Shown one piece after another: positions 9,122 through 18,120 of a stretch of DNA of 64,000 nucleotides; the first letter of the stretch is position 1, and every line of letters begins with the position of its first letter. The notes beneath the pieces are model-generated. The model saw only the letters and a list, made by a program, of their open reading frames with translations. It did not search any database and was not told the origin of the DNA. The stretch lies in contig NZ_CP027194.1 in NCBI RefSeq assembly GCF_002970935.1, positions 1,736,001-1,800,000 on the forward strand, in the 5' to 3' direction. The translations under genes and the position numbers were made by a program. Origin of the DNA: Lactobacillus sp. CBA3606. GTDB taxonomy: Bacteria > Bacillota > Bacilli > Lactobacillales > Lactobacillaceae.

Positions 9122-10261
9122 CTACTGAACGATATCAAACCAATCACCCGAATTTTGCAATAATTGCCATAATTTATCAGGTAATTTCATATTGGCTAAT
9201 TGAGAGATGTGCAATTGTTTCTCGATATCGGCGGTTGCGCCAGTTTTAACTTTCTCAGCCCAATCAGGATTGATAATTAGGCCATGTGCGATTGCGGCCA
9301 AATCTAACCCGGCGTTTAAGGCTTGCTCGGCCTGCTCTGGTGTATCTAATGACCCAGCAGAAATCAATGGGACCCGCTGATCGATGTGTTGAGCTAATAT
9401 GTCGAGATAGGTCGGTCCTGTTTTTGAATTGCCAATTGGTTTAGAAGTTAATACATTGTTCAATGTGACATGAACATAATCAATATCGTGGTTAATCAGC
9501 TCATCGATTAAGGCCAATGAATCATGTAACCGTAAGCCACCATCGAGATGTTCTTCAAGTGTAATCCGGTACCCTAAAATAAAGGGGTGTTTGGCATAAC
9601 GTGCAATGACCGCTTTTATTTCATCAACGACAGCTAAGGCAAACCGCATTCGATTTGTAAGGGACCCACCCCATTGATCATGCCGTTTGTTATAGTATGG
9701 CGAGAGAAAGTTTTGGAATAAGAAGCCAAATGCCCCATGTAATTCGACGCCATCAAATCCAGCAGCGATTGCTCTTCTAGTCGTTTCACCAAATGCTTTG
9801 ATGATAACCAAGATTTCTTTTTCAGTTAACGCTCGTGGACTCAAGGCTTTGACAAAAGTACTTTCTTTGGTTGTGATTGTACTTGAACTGACGACATCTT
9901 GAGGGTCCACTAAGTCGGTATTAGCCTTATTACCTGCATGTAGCAGTTGCAGGATTGCTTTGGCGCCACCACTCTTAGCAACGTCGGCTAGCCGTGAAAA
10001 ACTTGGAATAAACTTGTCATCATAGCCAGCAAATTCGTCACTGAAGCCAATTGCATTTGCGGCGACGGGGGTTGATCCAGTGATGACTAGTCCTAAGCCG
10101 TTAACTCGACGACGATAATAAGCAATCTCTTGATCAGAGACTGTGCCATCAGCATTGCCAGACCAGGTCGTCATTGGTGCCATGACCATCCGGTTATTTA
10201 GAGTCAGGCCGTTCTTAAAAGTAAAAGGAGAAGTGCTCTTCGTATAGTTATTGTTTGTCAT
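9122..10261 (-). CDS. Old yellow enzyme family NADH:flavin oxidoreductase
   Basis: The 379-residue TIM-barrel flavoenzyme has NNRMVMAPMTTWSGN near the start, GVELHGAFGFLFQNFLSPYYNKRHDQWGG in the middle with the family HGAxGxLxxxFLSP motif, and a C-terminal FMN-binding segment (LISAGSLDTPEQAEQAL). Such enzymes reduce activated C=C bonds with NAD(P)H. The inner ATG at 10261 is chosen because AAAGAAG lies in front of it; the frame is open to an ATG at 10279 that has no ribosome site. It follows the MerR gene on the same strand by about 40 bases, a pairing common for electrophile-stress regulation. Confidence 0.85.
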   Translation of the reverse strand: MTNNNYTKSTSPFTFKNGLTLNNRMVMAPMTTWSGNADGTVSDQEIAYYRRRVNGLGLVITGSTPVAANAIGFSDEFAGYDDKFIPSFSRLADVAKSGGAKAILQLLHAGNKANTDLVDPQDVVSSSTITTKESTFVKALSPRALTEKEILVIIKAFGETTRRAIAAGFDGVELHGAFGFLFQNFLSPYYNKRHDQWGGSLTNRMRFALAVVDEIKAVIARYAKHPFILGYRITLEEHLDGGLRLHDSLALIDELINHDIDYVHVTLNNVLTSKPIGNSKTGPTYLDILAQHIDQRVPLISAGSLDTPEQAEQALNAGLDLAAIAHGLIINPDWAEKVKTGATADIEKQLHISQLANMKLPDKLWQLLQNSGDWFDIVQ

Positions 10262-10302
10262 TGATAACGCTTCTTTCATATCAGTTGAATTTTCGAGGAA
10301 AT

Positions 10303-10734
10303 TTATTTCGGTTGCGGAATTTTAAACTGTGACATCCGCCAAAGCTCCTCAACATGATCAGCATCCATTTCGCCAGTTTTGAACTTGGCGGTGTGGTCTT
10401 CAAAGGTATCGATCTTATGTTGTAGGAGGGCTTGAGTTCGTTTCATTTCGGCCAATTTTCGATTGAGGTCTGTCAATTGTTCTTGCAAAATGGCTTTTTG
10501 CGCGGGCTCATTTTCGCCACGTTGGTTCAATGTGGCAAATTCAATTAATGCTGCCATTGACAAGCCAGCATCTTTTAAACACTTGACCAAAAATAACCAG
10601 TTTAAATCATTGGGACGGTAATCGCGATACCCATTTTGGTCACGCTTGATTGGTGGAATTACACCAATATTTTCGTAATAACGTAGGGTGTCAGTTGAGA
10701 AACCAATTAAGTTTGAAACTTCTTTTCTATTCAT
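10303..10734 (-). CDS. MerR-family transcriptional regulator
   Basis: This 143-residue protein starts with a MerR winged helix (MNRKEVSNLIGFSTDTLRYYENIGVIPPIKRDQNGYRDY) and continues with a coiled-coil dimerisation helix (about residues 75-120). No metal-binding cysteines are visible, so it belongs to the broad TipA/YfmP-like branch sensing organic or oxidative signals. It lies upstream of and is probably cotranscribed with the old-yellow-enzyme gene, its likely target. Confidence 0.85.
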   Translation of the reverse strand: MNRKEVSNLIGFSTDTLRYYENIGVIPPIKRDQNGYRDYRPNDLNWLFLVKCLKDAGLSMAALIEFATLNQRGENEPAQKAILQEQLTDLNRKLAEMKRTQALLQHKIDTFEDHTAKFKTGEMDADHVEELWRMSQFKIPQPK

Positions 10735-10845
10735 GGAAATTTGCCGGCTTTCCTAATTGATGGTTGTAGTATAAACCTGGGACCTAACTCCCAAGCAAGT
10801 GAAAGGTTTAAAGTCTTGTTTAAATTAGTCGTTTACTTTGGTTAC

Positions 10846-10881
10846 TAAAAAAGAGCTTGGGCGTTTAGGCCCAAACTCTTG
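10846..10881 (-). terminator. Terminator of small hypothetical gene
   Basis: AAGAG-c-TTGGGC at 10851-10862 pairs with GCCCAA-a-CTCTT at 10868-10880. On the minus strand it is followed by TTTTTAG, placed just after the stop at 10889. Confidence 0.75.
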
Positions 10882-10888
10882 GTCGTGA

Positions 10889-11152
10889 TTAGAGACGACT
10901 GTTATAAATTAAGAAACTAATATAGCATTGATCACCATCGGGTAAATCATAACCAGTGTTGAGGTTACTACCGTCATTTTCATGTAAAACGACGAATTCA
11001 CCAGAACCGTAATCTTGATCATTTAAATATTGAACGAGTAGTTCGTCACATTCAGCTAAAGTTTTACCAGTAACGACGCGGCGATTCCACCCACGATGAA
11101 CGGCACCATTCGGGTTAATCAAATTCTCCAACTCCTTATTATATAAAGTCAT
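10889..11152 (-). CDS. Small protein of unknown function
   Basis: The 87-residue soluble protein begins MTLYNKELENLINPNG and contains a hydrophilic, acidic C-terminal half (YDLPDGDQCYISFLIYNSRL). I do not recognise a family. No membrane span, signal peptide or metal motif is seen. The ATG at 11152 is used here; the frame is open to GTG 11161, and neither has a strong ribosome site. It has its own terminator and is divergent from the thiamine riboswitch, so it is probably monocistronic. Confidence 0.6.
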   Translation of the reverse strand: MTLYNKELENLINPNGAVHRGWNRRVVTGKTLAECDELLVQYLNDQDYGSGEFVVLHENDGSNLNTGYDLPDGDQCYISFLIYNSRL

Positions 11153-11275
11153 CAATCGCACTATTGACGAAAAATCGTGATAATAGTGTCACTTTGATGG
11201 ACAGTGTTGAATCTGTTTGACAACTAAGGCTACTAGCCCTAGTTAATCATAGCAAAGTTTAGCTCAGTTAACCAG

Positions 11276-11304
11276 TTGACGGTAACGCTTACAACCAGTA
11301 CACT
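11276..11304 (+). promoter_or_regulatory. Promoter of thiamine salvage operon
   Basis: TTGACG at 11276-11281 and TACACT at 11299-11304 are separated by exactly 17 bases, about 10 bases before the riboswitch begins. Confidence 0.65.
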
Positions 11305-11314
11305 GAAAATATAT

Positions 11315-11403
11315 ACACTAGGGGTGTCCATGACTGGGCTGAGACAGTGCCGATGCGCTGATCCCTTTGAACCTGTAAGTTCAGACTTGCGTAGGGAAAG
11401 TGT
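11315..11403 (+). ncRNA. TPP (THI-box) riboswitch
   Basis: The closing helix P1 is ACACT (11315-11319) with AGTGT (11399-11403). Inside are the conserved TPP-sensor pieces GGGCTGAGA, CCCTTTGAACCTG and GCGTAGGGAA. It precedes thiM and is followed by an intrinsic terminator, so binding of thiamine pyrophosphate should stop transcription of the thi genes. Confidence 0.95.
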
Positions 11404-11425
11404 CATAGCTAATGAAGTAATAGCT

Positions 11426-11468
11426 AGCGGTCCCGGGTTCAATGAAAGTTGAAGCGGCCGCTTTTTTT
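11426..11468 (+). terminator. Riboswitch-controlled terminator before thiM
   Basis: AGCGGTC at 11426-11432 pairs, with one G-T, to GGCCGCT at 11456-11462, followed by seven T. This is the expression platform of the TPP sensor. Confidence 0.75.
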
Positions 11469-11508
11469 GCGTGGCCGTGAGTAACGTTATCTGTAAGGGG
11501 GAACCGAA

Positions 11509-12312
11509 ATGGATTTAACTTTATTAGCAAAGCTCCGACAACAAAACCCAGTGGTCCTTAATTTAGCGAACTGGGTGACCGCGCAGGCGGTAGCGAATGG
11601 ATTGAATGCTGTCGGTGCGTCGCCAATTATGTCGGCGGAAGTGCAAGAAGCAGCGGCGGTCGTCAAGATTGCGGGCGCTGTTTGTTTTAATCTAGGGACG
11701 GTGACCACGTCACAAGTTGAACAGATGCAGGTGGTGGGGCGTTTCGCTAATGCGCAGCAGAAGCCCATTGTATTGGATCCAGTTGCGGTTGGTGCCGTGC
11801 CTTATCGACGCCAAGTGGCGCTCGGGTTATTGACAACTTGCCAAGTTGCGGTTATTCGTGGGAATGCAGGCGAAATTGCGGCTTTAGCGGATTTTGACTG
11901 GCAAGCTAACGGCATCGACGCTGGCACTGGTACTGGTGATCTAGTTAAGATTGCGCAGGCCTGCGCCCAAAAATATCACTGCGTCGTCTTGTTATCGGGA
12001 CCAACGGATATCATTACGGATGGTCACCGAGTCATTCAACTCACCAATGGAACCTCGTTATTTCAATTACAAGTGGGGGCGGGCGACCTGTTATCAAGTC
12101 TAGTTGCGGCCATGCTGGCCGTCAGTCCAACGGCGGTTTTTGAGGCAACACAAGTGGCTAGTGCAGTGTTAGCAACGACAGGGGAATGGGTTGCTAATCA
12201 ACTCGTTTCTGAGCGTCCCGGTTCATTTGGGACGGCCTTAATTGATAAGTTACATTTAGTGACAGCAGCTGAGATTCAAGCTATTTTGACGATTAAAGGA
12301 GCAGATAACTAA
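11509..12312 (+). CDS. thiM: Hydroxyethylthiazole kinase
   Basis: ThiM phosphorylates 4-methyl-5-(2-hydroxyethyl)thiazole for thiamine salvage. The 267 residues show the ribokinase-like ThiM fold: NLANWVTAQAVANGLNAVGASPIM, VLDPVAVGAVPYR, RGNAGEIAAL and the C-terminal VGAGDLLSSLVAAML, where GAGD holds the catalytic aspartate region (family usually GxGC or GxGD). AAGGGGGAA precedes ATG 11509. Its stop overlaps the thiD start as TAATG, so the genes are translationally coupled. Confidence 0.95.
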   Translation: MDLTLLAKLRQQNPVVLNLANWVTAQAVANGLNAVGASPIMSAEVQEAAAVVKIAGAVCFNLGTVTTSQVEQMQVVGRFANAQQKPIVLDPVAVGAVPYRRQVALGLLTTCQVAVIRGNAGEIAALADFDWQANGIDAGTGTGDLVKIAQACAQKYHCVVLLSGPTDIITDGHRVIQLTNGTSLFQLQVGAGDLLSSLVAAMLAVSPTAVFEATQVASAVLATTGEWVANQLVSERPGSFGTALIDKLHLVTAAEIQAILTIKGADN

Positions 12313-13136
12313 TGGCAGATTTTCCACAAGCTTTGACGATTGCTGGGACGGATAGCGGTGGTGGTGCCGGAATGATGGCAGATTTAAAGACGATGCAAGC
12401 GCGACAAGTTTTTGGTGCGGGCGTAGTGGTCGCCGTTACGGCGCAAAATACTTTGGGCGTGCAGGACTTTATGGCCTTACCGCCACATTTGATTGATGAA
12501 CAGTTTGCTTCATTAGCGGCGGATTTGACGATTCGAGCCTGTAAGACCGGGATGCTGGCGGATGCGACCCATGTTAAAGCTGTCGTGCGCAATCTAAAAC
12601 GGTACGACTTTGGCCCGTTAGTGGTCGATCCAGTGATGATTGCCAAAGGTGGGGCGTCATTATTAGCGGCTGATGCCATTCAAGTGGTGCGTTCTGAGCT
12701 AGTCCCGTTGGCAACTTTGATCACGCCGAATTTGCCAGAAGCTGAACAACTGACTGGATTAACAATTACCGATACAGTTGGGATGGTAGCGGCGGGTAAC
12801 GCATTACAAAAATTAGGCGCTAAAAATGTCATGATTAAAGGCGGACATCAAACTGATGCTGTATGCGCCCGTGACTTCGTATTATTGGCAGATGGAACGG
12901 CTTTTTGGCTAACAGCTCCTCGGACTGTAACGCAACGTACTCATGGGACCGGAGATACATTATCAGCTTGTATCACAGCTGAACTGGCGAAAGGACAGCC
13001 GTTGCGAGCAGCAATTAAAACGGGCAAGGCGGTGGTGACAGCAGCCATTGCGGCCACGATTCAAGTCGGGCACGGTCATGGGCCTTTAAACCATTGGGCG
13101 AGTCCCAGTCTGGCGGTGACTGAAGATGATGCTTGA
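12312..13136 (+). CDS. thiD: Hydroxymethylpyrimidine (phosphate) kinase
   Basis: ThiD phosphorylates HMP and HMP-P in pyrimidine salvage for thiamine. The 274 residues start ALTIAGTDSGGGAGMMADLKTMQA (substrate binding) and end with the ribokinase anion hole GTGDTLSACITAEL, Asp being the catalytic base. VVDPVMIAKGG and TPNLPEAEQLTG are family hallmarks. The start overlaps thiM by one base and the end overlaps thiE by eleven bases. Confidence 0.95.
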   Translation: MADFPQALTIAGTDSGGGAGMMADLKTMQARQVFGAGVVVAVTAQNTLGVQDFMALPPHLIDEQFASLAADLTIRACKTGMLADATHVKAVVRNLKRYDFGPLVVDPVMIAKGGASLLAADAIQVVRSELVPLATLITPNLPEAEQLTGLTITDTVGMVAAGNALQKLGAKNVMIKGGHQTDAVCARDFVLLADGTAFWLTAPRTVTQRTHGTGDTLSACITAELAKGQPLRAAIKTGKAVVTAAIAATIQVGHGHGPLNHWASPSLAVTEDDA

Positions 13137-13773
13137 TTTTGAGCCAGCACAGTTACGGGCTTATTTTGTGGCAGGCACGCAAGATGTCCCCGGTCAGGAT
13201 TTACGGCAGGTCTTACAACAAGCTGTGGCTGCTGGGATTACGGCGTTTCAGTATCGCGATAAAGGCACAAGTCAATTAACCCCGCAGCAGCGTTACGAGT
13301 TAGGCCAATCATTACGTGCTGCTTGTGCGCAGGCGCAAATCCCATTTATCGTGGATGATGATATTGATTTAGCGTTGGCATTAAAGGCCGATGGTGTGCA
13401 CGTCGGTCAAAGTGATGGTCAGGTGCAGCAAGTGTTACAACGTGCCGCCGATAATTTATTTGTCGGACTATCCTGTGCCAATCTGACAGAAGTTCACGCA
13501 GCTAATCAGCTTTCAGGGTTGGCCTACTTGGGCAGTGGTCCAATCTTTCCAACAACGTCGAAACGTGATGCTGCCCCAGCAATTGGCTTAGCTGGATTAA
13601 CCCAATTAGTCCAAGCGACAACGCGGCCAATTGTGGCAATTGGTGGAATTACAGTGGCTCAATTACCAGCCATCATAGCTGCCGGTGCTGCGGGCTCAGC
13701 CGTTATTTCGTTGCTAACGCACAGTCCCAATTATCAAGCGACCGTCCAAGCGATGTTAGCAGCAACGCGTTAA
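13126..13773 (+). CDS. thiE: Thiamine phosphate synthase
   Basis: ThiE joins HMP-PP and thiazole phosphate. The 215-residue TIM barrel carries YRDKGT (phosphate/pyrimidine site), DDDIDLALALKADGVHVGQSD and GSGPIFPTTSKRDA, plus the phosphate-binding GGI near the end. It overlaps thiD, with two adjacent ATG codons (13126 and 13129) as possible starts. With only thiM, thiD and thiE present and no thiC or thiG here, the operon is a salvage pathway. Confidence 0.95.
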   Translation: MMLDFEPAQLRAYFVAGTQDVPGQDLRQVLQQAVAAGITAFQYRDKGTSQLTPQQRYELGQSLRAACAQAQIPFIVDDDIDLALALKADGVHVGQSDGQVQQVLQRAADNLFVGLSCANLTEVHAANQLSGLAYLGSGPIFPTTSKRDAAPAIGLAGLTQLVQATTRPIVAIGGITVAQLPAIIAAGAAGSAVISLLTHSPNYQATVQAMLAATR

Positions 13774-13786
13774 AAATCAGGATTTA

Positions 13787-13800
13787 ATTTCCCGGGAAAT
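13787..13800. promoter_or_regulatory. Noc-binding-site-like palindrome (NBS 1)
   Basis: A perfect 14-base palindrome ATTTCCCGGGAAAT lies just after thiE, outside coding sequence. It equals the consensus site for the nucleoid-occlusion protein Noc known from Bacillus. A second identical copy is at 28202-28215. Confidence 0.7.
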
Positions 13801-13881
13801 AAACGCCTTAATTAACACTACTAGTCGTAATTGTTGGGGTGCTAACTTATTAGTTGACATTCGAATTGATTAAACCTAATC

Positions 13882-13992
13882 TATAATTAATCGAATCATC
13901 ATTTTTCTTTAATTAAAGAGTTAATGGTAGTTTAGGGTGGCGTCATGAAAACCAATCCCCTGTGGACCTGTGATGGTGTACAGGGGATTTTT
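13882..13992 (+). ncRNA. Attenuator leader with T-box-like 3' half
   Basis: TATAAT at 13882-13887 is a good -10 for a short leader. The leader carries TTTAGGGTGGCGTC at 13932-13945 and then a strong terminator: AATCCCCTGT (about 13961-13970) pairs with ACAGGGGATT (about 13979-13988), followed by TTTT. AGGGTGG...CCA-ATCCCCT can form a competing antiterminator like that of T-box RNAs, but no full-size Stem I fits in the roughly 40 bases before it. The controlling signal is unknown. Confidence 0.45.
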
Positions 13993-14024
13993 ATGGCGTC
14001 GATAGAGAGGAGTTTATAAAACGA

Positions 14025-14765
14025 ATGGTTAAACCAATTATTGGTATTGCACCGGGAGTTTTAACGGTGAATAGTCAGATGTTTCCCGGGCGACAACGCG
14101 ATTATGTGAACCGCGATTATTTAAAATCAGTGACTGATAATGGTGGCATCCCACTGGTCTTGCCGGTGACGACGGATGTAGCCACCATGCAACGATACGT
14201 TCAGTTGATAGATGGGTTACTACTGTGCGGTGGTCAAGATATTGATCCGCTTACTTATGGTGAAGAACCGTTAGCTGAGCTAGGGGCAATTGATCCGCAA
14301 CGTGACCAGTATGAACGGGCGTTAGTCGCCATAGTCCATGCGGCGCATAAGCCTATTCTGGGGATTTGTCGTGGCTTACAACTGCTGAATACGTTATATG
14401 GTGGGACGTTGTATCAAGATATTACCGACATGCCAGCTGGCGAGGGAACCCTGAAACATATGCAGGCGCAATTACCCGCATATGGCATGCATCATATTCA
14501 GGTTGAAGCAACGTCGCAATTAGCAACGTATCTAGGTCAAACATCGTTAACGGTTAATTCGTTTCATCATCAGACATTGCATCGGATTGCACCAGGTTTT
14601 CAAGTGGTTGCGACTGCTCCGGACCACGTTGTCGAAGCGATTGAGGCGACTGCTGGCGGTATGCAGTTGGGTGTGCAATGGCATCCAGAAATGATGCAAA
14701 CTGACAATCCAGTGATGGCCCAATTGTTTGCTAAATTTATTAACACAAGTACAGTAACAAATTAA
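14025..14765 (+). CDS. Class I glutamine amidotransferase-like hydrolase (PuuD/gamma-glutamyl-GABA hydrolase type)
   Basis: This 246-residue peptidase C26 family protein opens with PIIGIAPGVL and has the nucleophile elbow GICRGLQLLN (Cys catalytic) and QWHPEMMQ with the His-Glu pair. LLCGGQDIDPLTYGEEP is typical of PuuD-like gamma-glutamyl hydrolases. The substrate is inferred only as a gamma-glutamyl amide. It lies behind an attenuator leader and is followed 23 bases later by an OppA-type lipoprotein gene, so both may belong to one amino acid or peptide use operon. Confidence 0.82.
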   Translation: MVKPIIGIAPGVLTVNSQMFPGRQRDYVNRDYLKSVTDNGGIPLVLPVTTDVATMQRYVQLIDGLLLCGGQDIDPLTYGEEPLAELGAIDPQRDQYERALVAIVHAAHKPILGICRGLQLLNTLYGGTLYQDITDMPAGEGTLKHMQAQLPAYGMHHIQVEATSQLATYLGQTSLTVNSFHHQTLHRIAPGFQVVATAPDHVVEAIEATAGGMQLGVQWHPEMMQTDNPVMAQLFAKFINTSTVTN

Positions 14766-14788
14766 ATTCTAGGTGGGGAGTTAGTTCG

Positions 14789-16417
14789 ATGAAAATAAAT
14801 AAAAAAGGGTTAATTGGGCTGGGCGTAGTGGTATTGGGAATTGGCCTAGCCAGTTGTACCACTAACTCACCGCAAACTAAAACGAGTTCAGCAGCCTTAA
14901 AGGTAACTGCGTCGCAGGCGATTGCCACGGCTGATCCGAATAAAGCCGATGACATTGCGAGTCAAGCTGCAATTGCCCAATTTATGGAGGGGTTATACAC
15001 GACTAATGCGCACGGCAAAATCGTACCGGCGATTGCGACTAAGCTGGTCAAGCCGACGAATGGTGGTAAAACGTACACTTTCACGTTACGCCATAATGCC
15101 AGGTGGTCAAATGGACAAAAGGTGACGGCAGCTGATTTTGTGTACGCCTTGCAACGCCAAGTTAATCCCACGACGAAATCTCAGGAAGTCGGTCACGTGG
15201 CCGAAATTAAGAACGCAACTGCGATTATGGCTGGCAAAAAGTCGGTTAAAGCTTTAGGGGTTAAAGCCTTAGGTCGCTATCGACTGCAATTAACCTTAAC
15301 GCAAAAAGTGCCGTATTTTAATTACCGGTTAGCGACTGAAATCTATCCGTTAAAGCGGACATTTACTGAAAAGTACGGCAATAAATATGGCACGACGGCT
15401 AGTAAGACACTCGCAAATGGCCCTTACGTGTTAACGGCTTGGAATGGCACGAGTGATACGTGGCAATATACTAAAAATCCCTATTATTATGCGCGACAAG
15501 GTGTCCGGATTAAGACGGTGAAAGTGCAAACGGTTAAAACTAATAGTACGGCCCAAAACTTATTTGAAAGTAATGGGGTGCAAGTAACTCAGCTGACTGG
15601 GACGCAGGTTGAAAATGCGCAACGCGGGCAATTGAAGACTAATTTGACGATTACGAAATTAAACCAGCTTTACTTTATGCCTTGGAATCAACGTCGCACG
15701 GTGACCAAAAATGTGGATTTGCGGCGAGCGGTTAGTTATGCTTTGAACCGCCAATCATTAGTTAAAAATGTTTTAAAGGATGGCTCGACCGCGGCGACCT
15801 CCTTAGTTCCAACGGGGAACACGACTAATCCAACGACCGGGAAAGACTTCAATGTGGATACGGGAAACTTATACCCCTACAGTCCTACCAAAGCTAAAGC
15901 TTATTGGAAAAAGGCGCAAGCTAGCCTAGGTCATCAAAAAATAACGTTGCAATTGTTAACTAATGATAGTGATGTGAATAAATCGGTCGCCGAGTTCATT
16001 CAGGCGGCCATCGAGAAAAATTTGGCCGGTGTGACGGTTAACATCAAGTCGGTACCGTTGACGAATGAAATCTCGAGCTTGAGTAATGGTGATTTTGATT
16101 TTGCGACGTTATCGTGGTCGAGTGATTTTCAAGATCCAATTGATTTCTTGAATAAGGCTTCCGTGACTAATTCAGTTGATTTTGGAAAGTTCAAGTTACC
16201 AGCTTATGAAGCGCAAATCGCACAACTGGCGGCTGGTACTCAAAGTACAACGCAACGGTATCAAACGATGCAGCAAGCCGCTAAATTAGTTGCGACTGAA
16301 CAAGGTGTCACGCCATTGTATCAAACTGCGGCTGCTCATTTGGTTAGTGATAAGGTCGGGGGCATTCATTTTACGTTGTTACGAGATGCCTTGTATCGTT
16401 ATGCTTATTGGAAATAA
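14789..16417 (+). CDS. Peptide-binding lipoprotein of an Opp-type ABC transporter
   Basis: This 542-residue solute-binding protein of family 5 (OppA-like) has a charged N-terminus (MKINKKG), a hydrophobic stretch and lipobox LASC with Cys about residue 23, then the Thr/Ser-rich linker. Domain marks include TYTFTLRHNARWSNGQKVTAADFVYALQRQ. It is membrane-anchored outside the cell. No permease or ATPase genes are next to it, so it is an orphan receptor using another Opp system. TGGGGAG precedes the ATG. No obvious terminator follows; a parS site comes about 80 bases later. Confidence 0.9.
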   Translation: MKINKKGLIGLGVVVLGIGLASCTTNSPQTKTSSAALKVTASQAIATADPNKADDIASQAAIAQFMEGLYTTNAHGKIVPAIATKLVKPTNGGKTYTFTLRHNARWSNGQKVTAADFVYALQRQVNPTTKSQEVGHVAEIKNATAIMAGKKSVKALGVKALGRYRLQLTLTQKVPYFNYRLATEIYPLKRTFTEKYGNKYGTTASKTLANGPYVLTAWNGTSDTWQYTKNPYYYARQGVRIKTVKVQTVKTNSTAQNLFESNGVQVTQLTGTQVENAQRGQLKTNLTITKLNQLYFMPWNQRRTVTKNVDLRRAVSYALNRQSLVKNVLKDGSTAATSLVPTGNTTNPTTGKDFNVDTGNLYPYSPTKAKAYWKKAQASLGHQKITLQLLTNDSDVNKSVAEFIQAAIEKNLAGVTVNIKSVPLTNEISSLSNGDFDFATLSWSSDFQDPIDFLNKASVTNSVDFGKFKLPAYEAQIAQLAAGTQSTTQRYQTMQQAAKLVATEQGVTPLYQTAAAHLVSDKVGGIHFTLLRDALYRYAYWK

Positions 16418-16497
16418 CGGCTTTTAGCAGTGAGTTCTGCCAGCGTCATAGCCTGTTTATTTGCTCAGATTACGGTAAAATAGAAGATAACCCAAGA

Positions 16498-16513
16498 TGT
16501 TTCACGTGAAACA
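16498..16513. promoter_or_regulatory. parS site 1
   Basis: TGTTTCACGTGAAACA is a perfect palindrome, extended by one more pair on each side. It matches the ParB/Spo0J centromere consensus TGTTNCACGTGAAACA and lies in an intergenic space. Confidence 0.88.
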
Positions 16514-16548
16514 TTTAAAATTAACGGTTAGTGAAGGGATTGGTCAGC

Positions 16549-17955
16549 ATGGCGGCAAAGTTTCAATTCGAACCAACAGCAATAACGGCATTAAAGGATC
16601 AGTATGATGTGATTATTATTGGTTCTGGCAGTAGTGGCTTAGTTAGTGCAGTTCAGGCCCATGAGTTAGGATTGCGGCCGGTTATTTTAGAAAAAATGCC
16701 TAAAATCGGTGGCAATACGACGCGGGCATCTTCTGGGATGAATGCGGCTGAAAGCTTGGTGCAATTAAAACACCACGTGGTGGATAGCTATGCTGATTTT
16801 TATCATGAGACTTTGATTGGTGGCGGTCGTCAAAATGACCCAGCCTTGTTGGATTATTTTGCGTCACATGGCGCCTTAGCGCTTGATTGGCTGGCAGCAC
16901 ATCAGATTGAACTAGACGACTTAACCATTACCGGAGGGATGCGAGTTAAACGCACCCACCGACCAAGTAGTCTAGCACCAATTGGGGGCTTTTTGATCAC
17001 GCAATTATTAAAAGTGATTGCAGCTGAAAAGATTCCACTGTTTACTGAAGTCACGGTGACCAGCTTACAACAAACGGAAGCTAAAGTTACGGGAGTACGA
17101 GTGACCTTAGCCACCGGTGAAGAACGAACGTTACAAAGCGCAGCGGTAATTTTAGCCACCGGTGGTTTTGGCGCCAACCGGACTTTGATTGGCAACTATC
17201 GGCCAGATTTGACGGCTTATCAAACCACTAATCAACCAGGTGCGACCGGTGATGGCTTAACTTTAGCCACCCAGGTCGGCGCACAACTAGTTGATATGGA
17301 TCAGATTCAGGTTCATCCGACTGTGCAACAAGAGACGGATCATCCGTTCTTAATTGGTGAAGCCGTGCGTGGCGAGGGCGCTATCTTGGTCAATCAAGCG
17401 GGACAACGGTTTGTGAACGAGTTAGCGACCCGAAAAGCTGTCACAGCGGCGATTGACCAGTTACCAACTAAGCATGCTACTTTGATTTTGGATCAATCTG
17501 TACGGCAACGCGTGCCCGCAATTGAATTTTACGATCATATGGGGTTAGTTGAAACCGGCGCAACCTTAACTGAATTAGCGGCTAAAATTAATCTGCCAGC
17601 TGCGGCGTTAACGCAAACCGTGACGACTTGGAATACGGCCGTGGCGACACAAAATGATGCGGCTTTTAACCGGAAAACTGGCATGAGTCATGGCCTTAAG
17701 ACGGGACCATTCTATGCGATTCGCATTGCACCAGCTGTACATTATACGATGGGTGGGGTTAAGATTAACCGGCAAACCCAAGTCTTAAATGCCAACCAAC
17801 AAGTGATTCCAGGGCTCTATGCGGCCGGTGAAGTAGTTGGCGGGCTGCATGGAAATAACCGGATTGGTGGTAACTCAATTGCTGAAACCGTGATTTTTGG
17901 TCGGCAGGCAGGGCAACAAGTCTATCGTTATTTAACGGCACTTAAAACTGAATAA
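16549..17955 (+). CDS. FAD-dependent fumarate reductase/flavocytochrome c-type oxidoreductase
   Basis: This 468-residue soluble flavoprotein has the FAD-binding motif DVIIIGSGSSGLVSAVQA near residue 20 and ILEKMPKIGGNTTRASSGMNAAES. It also shows the GEAVRGEGAILVNQAGQRF active-site loop and a C-terminal GGVKINRQTQVLN...GLYAAGEVVGGLHGNNRIGGNS block of the fumarate reductase/KsdD family. No heme or FMN-attachment domain is seen. It probably reduces fumarate or a related enoate as an electron sink. ATG 16549 is used because GAAGGG lies ten bases ahead; the frame is open to a GTG at 16531 without a ribosome site. Confidence 0.85.
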   Translation: MAAKFQFEPTAITALKDQYDVIIIGSGSSGLVSAVQAHELGLRPVILEKMPKIGGNTTRASSGMNAAESLVQLKHHVVDSYADFYHETLIGGGRQNDPALLDYFASHGALALDWLAAHQIELDDLTITGGMRVKRTHRPSSLAPIGGFLITQLLKVIAAEKIPLFTEVTVTSLQQTEAKVTGVRVTLATGEERTLQSAAVILATGGFGANRTLIGNYRPDLTAYQTTNQPGATGDGLTLATQVGAQLVDMDQIQVHPTVQQETDHPFLIGEAVRGEGAILVNQAGQRFVNELATRKAVTAAIDQLPTKHATLILDQSVRQRVPAIEFYDHMGLVETGATLTELAAKINLPAAALTQTVTTWNTAVATQNDAAFNRKTGMSHGLKTGPFYAIRIAPAVHYTMGGVKINRQTQVLNANQQVIPGLYAAGEVVGGLHGNNRIGGNSIAETVIFGRQAGQQVYRYLTALKTE

Positions 17956-17958
17956 ACT

Positions 17959-17994
17959 AAAGCGGGGCCGTCAAATATGGCGGCCCCACTTTTT
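17959..17994 (+). terminator. Terminator of fumarate-reductase-like gene
   Basis: AAAGCGGGGCCG (17959-17970) pairs with CGGCCCCACTTT (17981-17992) with one mismatch, followed by TTTT. Confidence 0.85.
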
Positions 17995-18120
17995 GTAACT
18001 GATTGGAAGGGGTGCTGAAATCGGCAAAACTGTGGCAATTAATGTGTTTGTTCAGAGAACTAAACAGCCGAAAGTGACTAACCAATTGGTACTTTATTAG
18101 GTTGTCACGATAAATAAGTG

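Noticed and set aside
16767-16784. CACGTG-centred palindrome CACCACGTGGTG inside the fumarate-reductase-like gene as a further parS
   Set aside because: The outer TGTT and AACA parts are missing and the sequence is coding, so it is chance.
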